Source: Pseudomonadota bacterium (GTDB lineage Bacteria; Pseudomonadota; Gammaproteobacteria; Steroidobacterales; Steroidobacteraceae). From it: a stretch of 33,118 bases of DNA. The notes below the pieces were generated by a model that was not told where the DNA came from, did not search any database, and was given only the letters and a program-made list of their open reading frames with translations. This document shows positions 23,600-32,810 of this stretch, one piece after another; positions within the stretch are counted from its first letter, which is position 1, and every line of letters begins with the position of its first letter. Where the stretch lies: contig JAKBCR010000023.1 of the NCBI GenBank assembly GCA_021807675.1, positions 1 to 33,118 of the forward strand, given 5' to 3'. Both the position numbers and the translations under genes were made by a program.

Positions 23600-26170
23600 A
23601 TGCGCAATACGCTCCTCGAGATCACTCCCGTCATTCCGGAGGGCTTGAAGCGCCTGCCCGAGCTGGCCGGCAATCTGTTCTTTTCCTGGCATCGTCCGAT
23701 CCGCGCCCTCTTCGAGGACCTCGACTCTGAGCTGTGGACGCAGACGAGCGGCAATCCGCGGCTGCTCCTGCGCTGCATCGCGCAGTCGAGCCTCGACCGT
23801 GCGGCACGGGATCCGGTGTACCTGGCGCGGTATCGCGCCGGGCTCGAGTCGCTCGATGCGTACTTGACGGCGCCCGCTCCCGGCAACGATGAGCCTCTGG
23901 TGGCCTACTTCTGCGCCGAGTACGGGTTCCACGAAAGCTTTCCCATCTATTCCGGCGGCCTCGGCGTTCTCGCCGGTGATTACTGCAAGTCCGCGAGCGA
24001 TGGACGCGCGAACTTCGTCGGGGTGGGCCTTCTCTACGAGCAGGGTTACTTCACGCAGACGGTCGACAACGACGGAGTGCAACACGCGGAGTACCGGGAG
24101 CACGATCCACGTGATCTGCCGGTGGAGCCCGCACGCGCTGGTAACGGGGAATGGATCAAGGTCATCGTGCGGATCGCGGGCCGCGACGTCGTCGCGCGAC
24201 TTTGGAAGGCTCAGGTAGGGCGCGTCCCCGTCTATCTGCTCGATACCAATACGGCTGAAAACGCCCCGACCGATCGCGACATCACCCACCGCCTCTACGG
24301 TGGTGATGAATCCACTCGCATCCGGCAGGAGATGATCCTGGGCATCGGGGGTACCCGTGCGCTGCGAGCGCTCGGCCTCATGCCCGCCGTGTGGCACCTC
24401 AATGAGGGACACGCCGCATTCCTCATCCTGGAGCTGCTGCGCGAGCATCTGGCGCTCGGACTCCCTTTCGAGGCGGCGCTCGAAGCGGTGGCCGCCGCGT
24501 GCGTCTTCACGACTCACACGCCCGTCGCCGCGGGGCACGACGCCTTCGGACACGATCTCATCCTCGCGCACTTCAACGATTTCATCCGGGAGCTCGGCAT
24601 TCCGCTCGAGCGCTTTCTCGATCTCGCGCGCAGTCCCACGGCACCGGGGCTCTTCAACATGACCCGGCTGGCCCTGAACGGCGCACGGCACATCAATGGT
24701 GTCAGCCGCATCCACGGTGCGGTCTCTTCCCGGCTCTGCGCGGATCAATGGCCGGAGATCCGCCCCGAGGAGAACCCGGTCGGCTTCGTGACCAACGGTG
24801 TGCACGTGCCGACCTTCCTGCACAAGACCTGGACGGATTTATTCGACACCGAGCTCGGCCCCCGCTGGCGCGACCGGCTGAGCGACATCGGCTTCTGGAG
24901 TGCGCTCGAGGCCGTGCCGAACGAGCGCTTCTGGGCCGCGGCCCAGTCGGTGAAATCCCGCATGCTGGCGAGCGTCCGTGAGCGCCTGCAGCGCGAGTAC
25001 ACTCGCAAAGGCATGAGTCCGGCGCAGCTGCGGCACGTCACGCGGTTTCTCGACCCCCTGCGGCCCAACGTGCTGACGATCGGCTTCGCGCGGCGTTTCG
25101 CGACGTACAAGCGCGCAACCCTGCTGCTGCGCGATCGGGCGCGGCTCGCGCGCCTCGTCAACGATCCGGAGCGACCCGTGCTCCTGCTCTTCGCCGGCAA
25201 GGCGCATCCTGCGGATGAGCCCGGCAAGCAGGTGCTGCGCGAGATCCGCCAGCTCATGACGTCGCCGGATTTCGTCGGCCGCATCATCTTCCTGGAGGAT
25301 TACGACCTGCAGCTCGGGCGCTCGCTCGTCTCCGGGGTCGACGTTTGGCTGAACAACCCCATTGCGCCGCTCGAGGCGAGCGGTACCTCCGGGATCAAGG
25401 CCGCCATCAACGGACGCCTGAATCTGAGCATCCTGGACGGCTGGTGGGCCGAGGGCTGGATGCAGGACAACGGCTGGGGCATCCCGCCGGCCAACGTGCA
25501 GGACCCCGAGCGCCGCGACGCGCTCGAGGCGGAGCTCATCCTCGATGCCCTCGAGGAAGAGATCATCCCGCTTTACTACGCGGCCGGGGAGAGCGATTGC
25601 TCGCCGGAGTGGGTCGCGAGAGCGAAGCACGCCATGATGACGGTGATTCCCCGCTTCAACATGAGGCGCGTGCTCGAGGACTACAGGCGCGGGCTCTATC
25701 GTCCGGCGGCGGAGCAGTACCGGCGGCTCGCCGAGGGCGGCTTCGCCGGTGCGCGCGGGCTCGCGGAGTGGCAGCAGCGCATCCGGCAGACCTGGAACCG
25801 GGTGAGTCTGCGGGTGGTCGCCGATGCGCCCCCCGAGCTGCCGCGCGGCGAGCATCTGCGCCTGCGGGTGGCGGTCAGCCTGAACGGATTGCAGCCATCC
25901 GACGTTCGCGTCGAGCTCCTGGCGCGGCGCCTGCTGCCCGAGGGAGAGCAGGGACCGCCGCCGCTTTGCTCCTTCATGCCGCCGGAGCGCGACGGTGTAT
26001 GGCGCGCGCCCCTCGCAGCCACGGGTGAGCACGAGTCCGACGGGGCGGCCGTCTTTGCGCTCGATGCGGAACCGGCGGAATGCGGCCAGTTTGCCACCGA
26101 GGTGCGCATCTACCCGCGGCACGACCTGCTGTCCCACGAGTACGCCCTCGGGCTGATGAAGTGGCTTTAG
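23600..26170 (+). CDS. glgP: Alpha-glucan (glycogen/maltodextrin) phosphorylase
   Basis: This enzyme releases glucose 1-phosphate from alpha-1,4-glucan ends using phosphate and pyridoxal phosphate. The 856-residue product belongs to the bacterial/archaeal phosphorylase group with an N-terminal DUF3417 region (about residues 10-115: LAGNLFFSWHRPIRALFEDLD). It continues with YFCAEYGFHESFPIYSGGLG, WHLNEGHAAFLILEL, and TIGFARRFATYKRATLLL. The pyridoxal-phosphate lysine is Lys600 in EASGTSGIKAAINGR. The C-terminal part around 700-850 is less conserved. It heads the glycogen cluster, divergent from the secreted-protein gene, with glgC 93 bases downstream. Confidence 0.93.
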   Translation: MRNTLLEITPVIPEGLKRLPELAGNLFFSWHRPIRALFEDLDSELWTQTSGNPRLLLRCIAQSSLDRAARDPVYLARYRAGLESLDAYLTAPAPGNDEPLVAYFCAEYGFHESFPIYSGGLGVLAGDYCKSASDGRANFVGVGLLYEQGYFTQTVDNDGVQHAEYREHDPRDLPVEPARAGNGEWIKVIVRIAGRDVVARLWKAQVGRVPVYLLDTNTAENAPTDRDITHRLYGGDESTRIRQEMILGIGGTRALRALGLMPAVWHLNEGHAAFLILELLREHLALGLPFEAALEAVAAACVFTTHTPVAAGHDAFGHDLILAHFNDFIRELGIPLERFLDLARSPTAPGLFNMTRLALNGARHINGVSRIHGAVSSRLCADQWPEIRPEENPVGFVTNGVHVPTFLHKTWTDLFDTELGPRWRDRLSDIGFWSALEAVPNERFWAAAQSVKSRMLASVRERLQREYTRKGMSPAQLRHVTRFLDPLRPNVLTIGFARRFATYKRATLLLRDRARLARLVNDPERPVLLLFAGKAHPADEPGKQVLREIRQLMTSPDFVGRIIFLEDYDLQLGRSLVSGVDVWLNNPIAPLEASGTSGIKAAINGRLNLSILDGWWAEGWMQDNGWGIPPANVQDPERRDALEAELILDALEEEIIPLYYAAGESDCSPEWVARAKHAMMTVIPRFNMRRVLEDYRRGLYRPAAEQYRRLAEGGFAGARGLAEWQQRIRQTWNRVSLRVVADAPPELPRGEHLRLRVAVSLNGLQPSDVRVELLARRLLPEGEQGPPPLCSFMPPERDGVWRAPLAATGEHESDGAAVFALDAEPAECGQFATEVRIYPRHDLLSHEYALGLMKWL

Positions 26171-26263
26171 CCTGCGCGCACGATAAGATTGGGCCATAAC
26201 CGCCCCGCTCCGAGACCCTGAGACCCGCATCCACGACTCCCAAGCGTCCCAGGAAATACACTC

Positions 26264-27538
26264 ATGTCCCGACAGCCAGCGCGTGCCTCTTCCGGACGCT
26301 ACGTGAGCCGCCTGACAGGCGGTACCCTCGCGGTCATCATGGCGGGGGGGAGGGGAGAGCGCCTCAAGGATCTCACCGAGCATCGCTGCAAGCCGGCGAC
26401 GCCGTTCGGCGGCAAATTCCGCATCGTCGATTTCGTGCTCTCGAACTGCGTCAATTCCGGCATCCGTCAGATCTCGATCCTGACCCAGTACAAGGCGCAG
26501 TCGTTGATCGCGCACGTGCAGCGCGGCTGGAGCTACCTGCGCGGCGAGTTCGGCGAGTTCGTCGAGACCATTCCGGCCCAGCAGCAGAAGGGCCCCGTCT
26601 GGTACCGCGGCACGGCCGATGCGGTCCATCAGAACATCGATCTCATTCTCTCCCACCGGCCGAAGCACGTGCTCGTGCTCGCGGGCGATCACATCTACAA
26701 GATGGACTACGGCCCGATGATCGCCTACCACGTGGAGAAGGGCGCCGACATCACCGTCGGCGTGGTCGAGGTGCCGGCGGGCGAGTCGCGGCACTTCGGC
26801 GTGCTCACGGCCACGGAATGGAATCGTGTGACGAAGTTTTCCGAGAAGCCCGCGGTCCCGGATACTCTTCCCGGCAGGCCCGATACCATTCTCGCGTCGA
26901 TGGGCATCTACGTCTTCAACACTCGCCTGTTGCAGCGTCTCCTGGAGGAAGATGCGGTCGATGACTCATCGGCCCACGACTTCGGCAAGGACATCATCCC
27001 GAAGACTCTCAGCAACACCCTGCAGGTGTTCGCGTATCCCTTCCAGGACGTCAAGACGCGCGCGCAGAGCTACTGGCGCGACGTCGGCACGCTGGATGCC
27101 TACTACGAGGCTAATCTGGAACTGGTGCACGTCAGGCCTGAGCTCAACATCTACGACGAAGACTGGCCCATCTGGACTTATCAGATGCATCAGCCTCCGG
27201 CCAAGTTCGTTCTCGACGAGGAAGGACGGCGAGGCACGGCCATCAACTCGATGGTCTCCGGCGGCTGCATCATCTCCGGCGCCCTCGTGCGCGAGTCGCT
27301 GCTCTTCTCCGATGTGCGCGTGGAGGAGCGCACGGCGATCGAGCGCTCCGTCATCCTGCCGCACGCCCTCATCGGCAGCGGCTGTCACATCCGCGGGGCG
27401 ATCGTCGATGAGGGCTGCGACATCCCCGACGGAATGCGTATTGGGCTCGATGGCCTGGAGGATGCGAGGCGGTTCCTCGTCACCGAGAAGGGCGTCGTCG
27501 TCGTGACTCCCGACATGCTCCGCCGGCTCTCCCCCTGA
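26264..27538 (+). CDS. glgC: Glucose-1-phosphate adenylyltransferase (ADP-glucose pyrophosphorylase)
   Basis: GlgC makes ADP-glucose from glucose 1-phosphate and ATP, the committed step of bacterial glycogen synthesis. The 424-residue product (E. coli 431) shows MAGGRGERLKDLTEHRCKPA near residues 26-45, followed by FGGKFRIVDF. Further signatures are GTADAVHQN, LAGDHIYKMDYG and KFSEKP. A C-terminal left-handed beta-helix-like part has VIAxx-type repeats (SVILPHALIGSGCHIRGAIV). The basic N-terminus and KDL/KPA region resemble the allosteric (fructose-bisphosphate) site of enteric enzymes, so similar control is possible. AGGAAA precedes the ATG. The GH57 gene follows after six bases. Confidence 0.96.
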   Translation: MSRQPARASSGRYVSRLTGGTLAVIMAGGRGERLKDLTEHRCKPATPFGGKFRIVDFVLSNCVNSGIRQISILTQYKAQSLIAHVQRGWSYLRGEFGEFVETIPAQQQKGPVWYRGTADAVHQNIDLILSHRPKHVLVLAGDHIYKMDYGPMIAYHVEKGADITVGVVEVPAGESRHFGVLTATEWNRVTKFSEKPAVPDTLPGRPDTILASMGIYVFNTRLLQRLLEEDAVDDSSAHDFGKDIIPKTLSNTLQVFAYPFQDVKTRAQSYWRDVGTLDAYYEANLELVHVRPELNIYDEDWPIWTYQMHQPPAKFVLDEEGRRGTAINSMVSGGCIISGALVRESLLFSDVRVEERTAIERSVILPHALIGSGCHIRGAIVDEGCDIPDGMRIGLDGLEDARRFLVTEKGVVVVTPDMLRRLSP

Positions 27539-27544
27539 GCGCCC

Positions 27545-29257
27545 ATGGCATCCGACTCACGCCTGCCCGTCGTTCTCCTGTGGCACATGCACCAGCCACA
27601 GTATCGCGATGCGCTCACCGGGCGCTACGTGCTGCCCTGGACCTATCTTCACGCGATCAAGGACTACACCGACATGGCCGCGCACATGGAGGCCAACCCG
27701 GCGGTGCGCGCGGTGGTGAATTTCACGCCGGTGCTGCTCGAGCAGCTCGAGGAGATCTCGCGCCGTGTGGCCGCGCATCTGCGCACCGGCAGCCCCCTGC
27801 CGGATCCGGTCCTCGCGCTCCTCGGTCCCGATCCGGTGCCGGCCGAGCCCGTCGAGCGCCTGGAGCTCCTGCGCGCCTGCCTCAAGGCCCAGCGCAAGCA
27901 GATGATCGAGCGATTCGGCCCGTATCTCGAGCTCGCCACGCTCGCCGAGACGCTCGCCACCCCGGAGCGCGTAAGTTACGCCTCCGACCAGCTCATCCAT
28001 GATCTCGCCGTCTGGTACCACCTCGCCTGGCTCGGGGAGACGGTACGCCGCTCCGATACGCTCGTCAGCAGCCTGACCCAACAGGGTCGCGCGTTCACGG
28101 CCGCGCAGCGGCGGGAGCTGCTCTCGTTGATCGGCGATCTGGTCGCCTCCGTCGTGCCGCGCTACCGCAAGCTCTCCGAGCGGGGCCAGTGCGAGCTGTC
28201 GGTGACACCGTATGGGCATCCGATCGTCCCGTTGCTCCTCGATTTCCAGGCGGCGCGCGATGCCGTGCCCAACATGCCGCTGCCGCAACACCCTTCCTAC
28301 CCGGGAGGGGCGGAGCGCGCGCAGTGGCACATCCGGGAGTCGCTCCGAGTTTTCAAACAGGCGTTCGGGACGGAGCCGGACGGCTGCTGGCCTTCGGAGG
28401 GAGCGATCAGCCGCGCCACGCTGGAGCTGCTGGACCGGGCGGGATTCAAGTGGGCCGCGACCAGCGCCAACGTGCTGCAGGGGGCCCTGTCCCGCAGCGA
28501 CCCCAAGGCCTCGCACGACTCGGATGCCTACAACCGACCTTACCGGCTGCCCGGCGGCAGCATGGTCGAGTTCTTCCGCGACGATACGCTGTCGGATCTC
28601 ATCGGCTTCACGTACGCGACCTGGCATGGCGACGATGCCGCCCACAACCTCGTCAACGAGCTTGCGCGTCTTGCCAAGCAGTACGCCGAATCCCCGGACC
28701 GCGGCCGTCACGCGGTGCTGATCGCCCTCGATGGCGAGAACGCCTGGGAGCACTACCCATTCAACGGCTACTATTTCCTGCGCGCGGTGTATTCGTTGCT
28801 GGCCACGCATCCGCTGCTGGAGCTCACCACTCTCTCGGATTGCGTCGCGCGCGGGCTCGACCCGCGCCCCCTGCAGAGCGTGGTGGCCGGCAGCTGGGTG
28901 CACGGCACCCTCGCCACCTGGATGGGCGATCCGGCCAAGAACCGCGCCTGGGATCTTCTCTGCGAAGCCAAGCTCGCCTTCGATGGGGTAATGTCCTCGG
29001 GCGTCCTGGCCAGCGGACCGCGGACCGCGGCCGAGCGCCAACTCGCTCTCTGCGAGAGCTCCGACTGGTTCTGGTGGTTCGGCGACTACAACCCCGCCGA
29101 TGCCGTGAGCCAGTTCGACAGCTTGTATCGCCGCCAGCTCGTCGTTCTCTACCGTCTCCTCGGCCTGCCGCCGCCCGAGAGCCTCGCGCAACCGATTTCC
29201 ATCGGGCGCGGCAGCCCCGAGTACGGGGGCGTCATGCGGCGAGCCTACGCGTCTTGA
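27545..29257 (+). CDS. Glycoside hydrolase family 57 alpha-amylase-like enzyme
   Basis: This 570-residue cytoplasmic protein (no signal peptide) belongs to family GH57. It has the N-terminal LLWHMHQPQYRD motif, a long helical segment, the nucleophile region GCWPSEGA with Glu285, and the acid/base region IALDGENAWE with Asp396. A C-terminal helical domain contains WFWWFGDYN. GH57 includes alpha-amylases, 4-alpha-glucanotransferases, branching enzymes and others; the motifs place it in the alpha-amylase/alpha-mannosidase-like group, and exact specificity cannot be read from sequence. It sits six bases after glgC and before malQ. No glgB or glgX is visible here, so it might trim or rearrange glycogen. 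Confidence 0.88.
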   Translation: MASDSRLPVVLLWHMHQPQYRDALTGRYVLPWTYLHAIKDYTDMAAHMEANPAVRAVVNFTPVLLEQLEEISRRVAAHLRTGSPLPDPVLALLGPDPVPAEPVERLELLRACLKAQRKQMIERFGPYLELATLAETLATPERVSYASDQLIHDLAVWYHLAWLGETVRRSDTLVSSLTQQGRAFTAAQRRELLSLIGDLVASVVPRYRKLSERGQCELSVTPYGHPIVPLLLDFQAARDAVPNMPLPQHPSYPGGAERAQWHIRESLRVFKQAFGTEPDGCWPSEGAISRATLELLDRAGFKWAATSANVLQGALSRSDPKASHDSDAYNRPYRLPGGSMVEFFRDDTLSDLIGFTYATWHGDDAAHNLVNELARLAKQYAESPDRGRHAVLIALDGENAWEHYPFNGYYFLRAVYSLLATHPLLELTTLSDCVARGLDPRPLQSVVAGSWVHGTLATWMGDPAKNRAWDLLCEAKLAFDGVMSSGVLASGPRTAAERQLALCESSDWFWWFGDYNPADAVSQFDSLYRRQLVVLYRLLGLPPPESLAQPISIGRGSPEYGGVMRRAYAS

Positions 29258-29434
29258 AGGCGCTGGATCGGGGCATCCTGCCCCGCCCAGCGCGCCTCGG
29301 GCAAAAAGCGCGGTTTTTTGCCCGAGGCTCCGCCGCCGGCGGCGGGGCACATTGCGCTGCGCAATCCTGCTTCGCGCAAGCCCGGGGTGTCCATCCATGG
29401 ACACCCGCTCGGCGGAGCGAAGCGATGCTTCGCT
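29258..29434. repeat. Composite palindromic repeat, copy 1
   Basis: Bases 29258-29424 match 32951-33118 in direct orientation, with roughly a dozen differences and one indel. The last 110 or so bases differ at a single position. It is a chain of palindromes: a nested hairpin (29260-29293), a 14-bp A/T-tract stem (29294-29307/29315-29328), a GC palindrome (29327-29348), ATTGCG-CTG-CGCAAT (29351-29365), a 10-bp stem GGGTGTCCAT/ATGGACACCC (29385-29406), and AGCGAAGC-GAT-GCTTCGCT (29416-29434). It starts at the base after the GH57 stop. The rest of the gap to malQ holds two more small inverted repeats (TGCCTG/CAGGCA and TCGACCG-T-CGGTCGA). It carries no gene; it is probably a non-autonomous or REP/BIME-like element. 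Confidence 0.75.
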
Positions 29435-29528
29435 GAAAGGCACCGCCTCGCCCATGTGCCTGGTTACCGCTTCAGGCATCGGGGTCGACCGTCGGTCGAT
29501 GGGAAATTAGATACAAGGAGTCTTCGCC

Positions 29529-30878
29529 ATGCGCCTTCCCGTGCTTGATCGGCGTCGCGCCGGAGTGCTGTTGCATCTCGGATCGCTGGAGGAGGCGCTC
29601 GGCCGCGGCGGCCGTGCATTCATCGACTGGCTGGCGCAAGCCGGCTTCAGCGTCTGGCAGATCCTGCCTGCCGGCCCGACGGGGCCGGACGGCTCTCCTT
29701 ATTGGGTGCGCTCCGACTTCGCCGGCAATCCCGCATTCCTCGATCCCGCCGGGATGTTCGATCCCGAACCTTCAGAGTACGCCGCATTTCTCGATGAGAC
29801 CCGGCACTGGCTGGATGACTACGCTCTCTTCGAGGTCCTGAGCGCTGCGCAGGCCGGTGCGGCATGGTGGACGTGGCCCACGGAGTTGCGTGAGCGGACG
29901 CCCGCCGCAATGGCGCAGGTGGCATCCGACCTTGCTCCCCAGTTGCAGCGCATCAAGCGCGAGCAGTTCGTCTTTTTCGCGCAATGGCGACGGCTGCGCG
30001 AGCACGCTCGCTCGCGGGGTGTGCGCATTCTCGGCGATCTGCCGTTCTATGTCGCACCCCATTCCGCCGAGACGTGGGCGCACCGCCAGCAGTTCCAGCT
30101 CGAGGCCGATGGCCGGCCAGCCGCCGTCGCCGGGGTGCCGCCGGATTATTTCTCGCGCACCGGACAGCTCTGGGGCAATCCGCTCTACGACTGGCAGGCG
30201 ATGCGACGTGACAATTTCGTCTACTGGCGCGCACGCGTGCTCGAGCAGCTGGAGCGCGTCGATCTGCTGCGCATCGATCACTTTCGCGCCCTTGCGGCGC
30301 ACTGGGCGGTGCCGGCCGGCGCTGCGGATGCGCGCGGGGGGCAGTGGCATCTGACCCCGGGGGAAGATCTCCTGCGACTGCTGTTGGATGAGCTCGGCGA
30401 CCTGCCGATCCTCGCCGAGGACCTCGGCGTCATCACCGATGATGTGGTTGCGCTGCGCAAGGGCTTCGGGCTCCCGGGCATGCGGGTCCTGCAGTTCGCC
30501 TTCAGCGGCGAGGGTGATAACCCGCACCTCCCGCACATGCACGAGCATGACAGCGTCGTCTACACCGGTACGCACGACAACGACACCACGCTCGGCTGGT
30601 ACAGGAGTCTCGATGAGGAGACGCGCCGCCGGGTCGACTCGATGCTGGGCGTGGCTTGCGGATCGATGCCCGATGCGCTCATCCGCGAAGCCCTGGGCTC
30701 CGTGGGGCAGCTCGCCATCATCCCCGCCCAGGATCTGCTCGCGCTCGGCTGCGATTCCCGCCTCAACACCCCCGGCACCGCGCATGGGAATTGGCACTGG
30801 CGCCTTCCCGCGGGCGCGCTGACACCGGAGCTCGGGCGGCATTTCGCGCAACTCAACAAGATGTACGGGCGCGCGTGA
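29529..30878 (+). CDS. malQ: 4-alpha-glucanotransferase (amylomaltase, GH77)
   Basis: MalQ transfers alpha-1,4-glucan segments between maltodextrins in the cytoplasm. The 449-residue product has the family GSPYWVRSDFAGNP motif near residue 56, the nucleophile region LLRIDHFRAL with Asp250, the acid/base region ILAEDLGVIT with Glu297, and GTHDNDTTLGW with Asp350 as transition-state stabiliser. It is at the short end for amylomaltases (about 500 for Thermus-type) but has all catalytic residues. The ATG at 29529 has AAGGAG with a good spacer, so despite the repeat-filled gap after GH57 it has its own translation signals. Its stop overlaps the next ATG by one base. Confidence 0.94.
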   Translation: MRLPVLDRRRAGVLLHLGSLEEALGRGGRAFIDWLAQAGFSVWQILPAGPTGPDGSPYWVRSDFAGNPAFLDPAGMFDPEPSEYAAFLDETRHWLDDYALFEVLSAAQAGAAWWTWPTELRERTPAAMAQVASDLAPQLQRIKREQFVFFAQWRRLREHARSRGVRILGDLPFYVAPHSAETWAHRQQFQLEADGRPAAVAGVPPDYFSRTGQLWGNPLYDWQAMRRDNFVYWRARVLEQLERVDLLRIDHFRALAAHWAVPAGAADARGGQWHLTPGEDLLRLLLDELGDLPILAEDLGVITDDVVALRKGFGLPGMRVLQFAFSGEGDNPHLPHMHEHDSVVYTGTHDNDTTLGWYRSLDEETRRRVDSMLGVACGSMPDALIREALGSVGQLAIIPAQDLLALGCDSRLNTPGTAHGNWHWRLPAGALTPELGRHFAQLNKMYGRA

Positions 30879-31342
30879 TGTTCGGTAGCATGCCTTCCAT
30901 GCGCTCCGTGCCGCTTCTGCTCGTCGCCGCCGCGCTTTCCGGCTGCGCGCTTCTCCTGCCGAGGCTGCAGACGCCGAAGCTCTCGATCGTCGATGTCGAG
31001 GTGCGCAAGGCCAACTTCCTCGAGCAGCAACTGCGCGTGCGCATGCGTGTCGAGAACCCGAATGACCGCAGTCTGCCCGTCCGGGGCCTTTCCTATACCG
31101 TCTACCTCGGCGGCCAGGAGCTCGCCTCCGGCGTCTCGGATGCGAGCTTCGTCGTTCCCGCGCTCGGGACGGCTGAATTCAACATGGATGTTACGTCCAA
31201 TGTCGCCGGCGCGATCTTCACCCTCTTCGGCAAGCCCCGCGGCCAGGGCATCGGCTATCGGATGAAGGGCAGGGTGGAGCTCACCCGCGGCTGGCTGCGC
31301 TCGATTCCGTTCGAAGAGAGCGGAACCTTCACCTTGCGCTGA
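30878..31342 (+). CDS. LEA type 2 family lipoprotein
   Basis: The 154-residue product has a lipoprotein signal peptide: RSVPLLLVAAALSGC with lipobox ALSGC, so it is likely lipidated on the Cys. The mature part is a LEA-14/water-stress-type beta-sandwich domain (about residues 30-150), recognisable by VRMRVENPNDRSLPVRGLSYTVYLGG and FVVPALGTAEFNMDVT. Roles proposed for bacterial members involve desiccation or envelope stress; none is proven here. The ATG at 30878 overlaps the malQ stop (TGATG), but ATG codons at 30890 and 30899 would give a more typical signal peptide. The 3' end overlaps the 3' end of glgA on the other strand by 14 bases. Confidence 0.82.
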   Translation: MFGSMPSMRSVPLLLVAAALSGCALLLPRLQTPKLSIVDVEVRKANFLEQQLRVRMRVENPNDRSLPVRGLSYTVYLGGQELASGVSDASFVVPALGTAEFNMDVTSNVAGAIFTLFGKPRGQGIGYRMKGRVELTRGWLRSIPFEESGTFTLR

Positions 31343-32789
31343 TCAGGCTGCGATAGATCTCCACATATCTTCGCCCCTGCCTTTCCCACGAGAAGTCCCT
31401 CGCCATCCCGTTGCGCACCATCTGCGTCCATTGAGAGGGCTCGTCATACAGATCGAGCGCCGTGTTGAGCGCCCACTCCAGCGCCGCGGAATTGAAGTCG
31501 TTGAAGACGATGCCGGTGCCCTGGCCGGTGTCGGGAACGTAGTGCTCCACCGAATCCGCGAGCCCTCCCGTGCGCCGTACGATCGGCACCGTGCCGTAGC
31601 GCAGGCTGTACATCTGGTTCAGCCCGCACGGCTCGTAGAGCGAAGGCATCAGGAACATGTCGCACGCGGCCTCGATCCAGTGCGACAGCTCATCGTCGTA
31701 GCCTTGCCGGAATACGACCCGTCCGGGAAAGCTCTGTGCGAGCTCGGCCAGGAAGCGCTCGTACTGCGGCTCTCCGCTTCCCAGGGCGACGAAGCCGAGA
31801 TCACGCCATTCCAGCACCTGCGGCAGCGACTCGAACATCAGCTCGATTCCCTTCTGCGAGGCCAGCCGGCTCACCATGCCGGCGAGCGGGATCGTGGCGG
31901 ACGTGGTCAGACCCAGCCGCTCGATGAGCGCGCGCTTCAGTTCCGTCTTGATCGAGAGAGTGTCCGAATCGTAATGCTCCGGCAGATACCGGTCGTTGCG
32001 GGGGTCCCATATGTGATAGTCGACCCCGTTCAGGATACCCGTCAGCGCGTCTCGTCTCATTCGCAGCGAGTCCTGCAGCCCCATCCCATATTCGTCGGTA
32101 CAGATCTCGAGGGCGTGCGTGGGACTGACGGTGGTGATTGCATCCGCGTACAGGATGCCGTGGCGCAGGGGGTTGATCGTCCCGGCGCGCAGCTCGTCCT
32201 GATGAAGCAGATGGCTCTTCGGACCGAGGTCCAGGTCCGCGATGGCGGCAGCGCCCAATATGCCCTGGTATCCGATGTTGTGGATCGTCAGCACCGAGCG
32301 CGTGCGCGCGAAGAGCGGCTCGCTCGCGAGCTGCGCCTTGACGAAGAGCGGGCCGAAGGCTGTATGCCAGTCATTGCAGTGCAGGATCTGCGGCGACCAT
32401 CGCATGCGCTGGCACGCCGCCAGCACCGCGCGGGTGAAGGCGAGGAATCTCAGGTGCTCATCCGGATCCGTCGTGTAGATGGCCGGGCGCCCATAAAGAA
32501 CCGGGCAGTCGATCAGGTACACGAGAGCGTCCGAGCCCGCAAGCCTGGTTGTGACGACGGAGAAGACATAATGATGCGGCCCGATCTGCAGCGGGACGTG
32601 CTGCAGCCCATCGATAGGCCGCATCGGGAATCTCGACTGGTCTATCGACGCATATAGGGGCGTGAAGAGGCGCACGTCGTGGCCGGCTGTCGCCAGGTAC
32701 TTCGACAGCGCGCCCGCTACGTCGGCGAGCCCGCCTGTCTTGGAGAGCGGGGCCACCTCAGCGGCGAGCAGGCAGATGCTGAGACTCAT
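31329..32789 (-). CDS. glgA: Glycogen synthase (ADP-glucose type)
   Basis: GlgA elongates alpha-1,4-glucan using ADP-glucose, the product of GlgC. The 486-residue GT5 enzyme (E. coli 477) has the ADP-glucose-binding motif KTGGLADV at residues 17-24, HCNDWHTAFGPL, LTIHNIGYQG, GVDYHIWDPRND, the GMVSRLASQKG loop, and the C-terminal PSLYEPCGLNQMYSLRYGT and RRTGGLADSV motifs. I chose the ATG at 32789 because GGAGG lies 5 bases upstream and GT5 enzymes begin just there. It faces the rest of the glycogen cluster and converges with the lipoprotein gene with a 14-base overlap and no terminator between them. Confidence 0.96.
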   Translation of the reverse strand: MSLSICLLAAEVAPLSKTGGLADVAGALSKYLATAGHDVRLFTPLYASIDQSRFPMRPIDGLQHVPLQIGPHHYVFSVVTTRLAGSDALVYLIDCPVLYGRPAIYTTDPDEHLRFLAFTRAVLAACQRMRWSPQILHCNDWHTAFGPLFVKAQLASEPLFARTRSVLTIHNIGYQGILGAAAIADLDLGPKSHLLHQDELRAGTINPLRHGILYADAITTVSPTHALEICTDEYGMGLQDSLRMRRDALTGILNGVDYHIWDPRNDRYLPEHYDSDTLSIKTELKRALIERLGLTTSATIPLAGMVSRLASQKGIELMFESLPQVLEWRDLGFVALGSGEPQYERFLAELAQSFPGRVVFRQGYDDELSHWIEAACDMFLMPSLYEPCGLNQMYSLRYGTVPIVRRTGGLADSVEHYVPDTGQGTGIVFNDFNSAALEWALNTALDLYDEPSQWTQMVRNGMARDFSWERQGRRYVEIYRSLISAR

Positions 32790-32794
32790 CCGCG

Positions 32795-32804
32795 CCTCCG
32801 GAGG
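32795..32804. promoter_or_regulatory. glgA: Palindromic Shine-Dalgarno shared by glgA and the small divergent gene
   Basis: The palindrome CCTCCGGAGG provides GGAGG on both strands. On the minus strand GGAGG lies 5 bases before the glgA ATG (32789). On the plus strand GGAGG lies 6 bases before an ATG at 32811 that opens a 46-residue frame. The two start codons are only 21 bases apart, so any promoter for each gene must lie inside or beyond the other gene. Confidence 0.6.
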
Positions 32805-32810
32805 ACTATC

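Noticed and set aside
29294-29328. 14-bp stem with A and T tracts as an intrinsic terminator after the GH57 gene
   Set aside because: The T-tract is inside the stem and no T-tail follows, so it is not a canonical terminator. It is kept as part of the repeat.
27557-29479. Minus-strand frame of 640 codons opposite the GH57 gene, reading through the repeat
   Set aside because: It is the complement of a secure GH57 gene plus the palindromic repeat. The repeat gives the same artificial peptide (SMDGHPGLARSRIAQR) in front of glgA, showing it is a repeat artefact.
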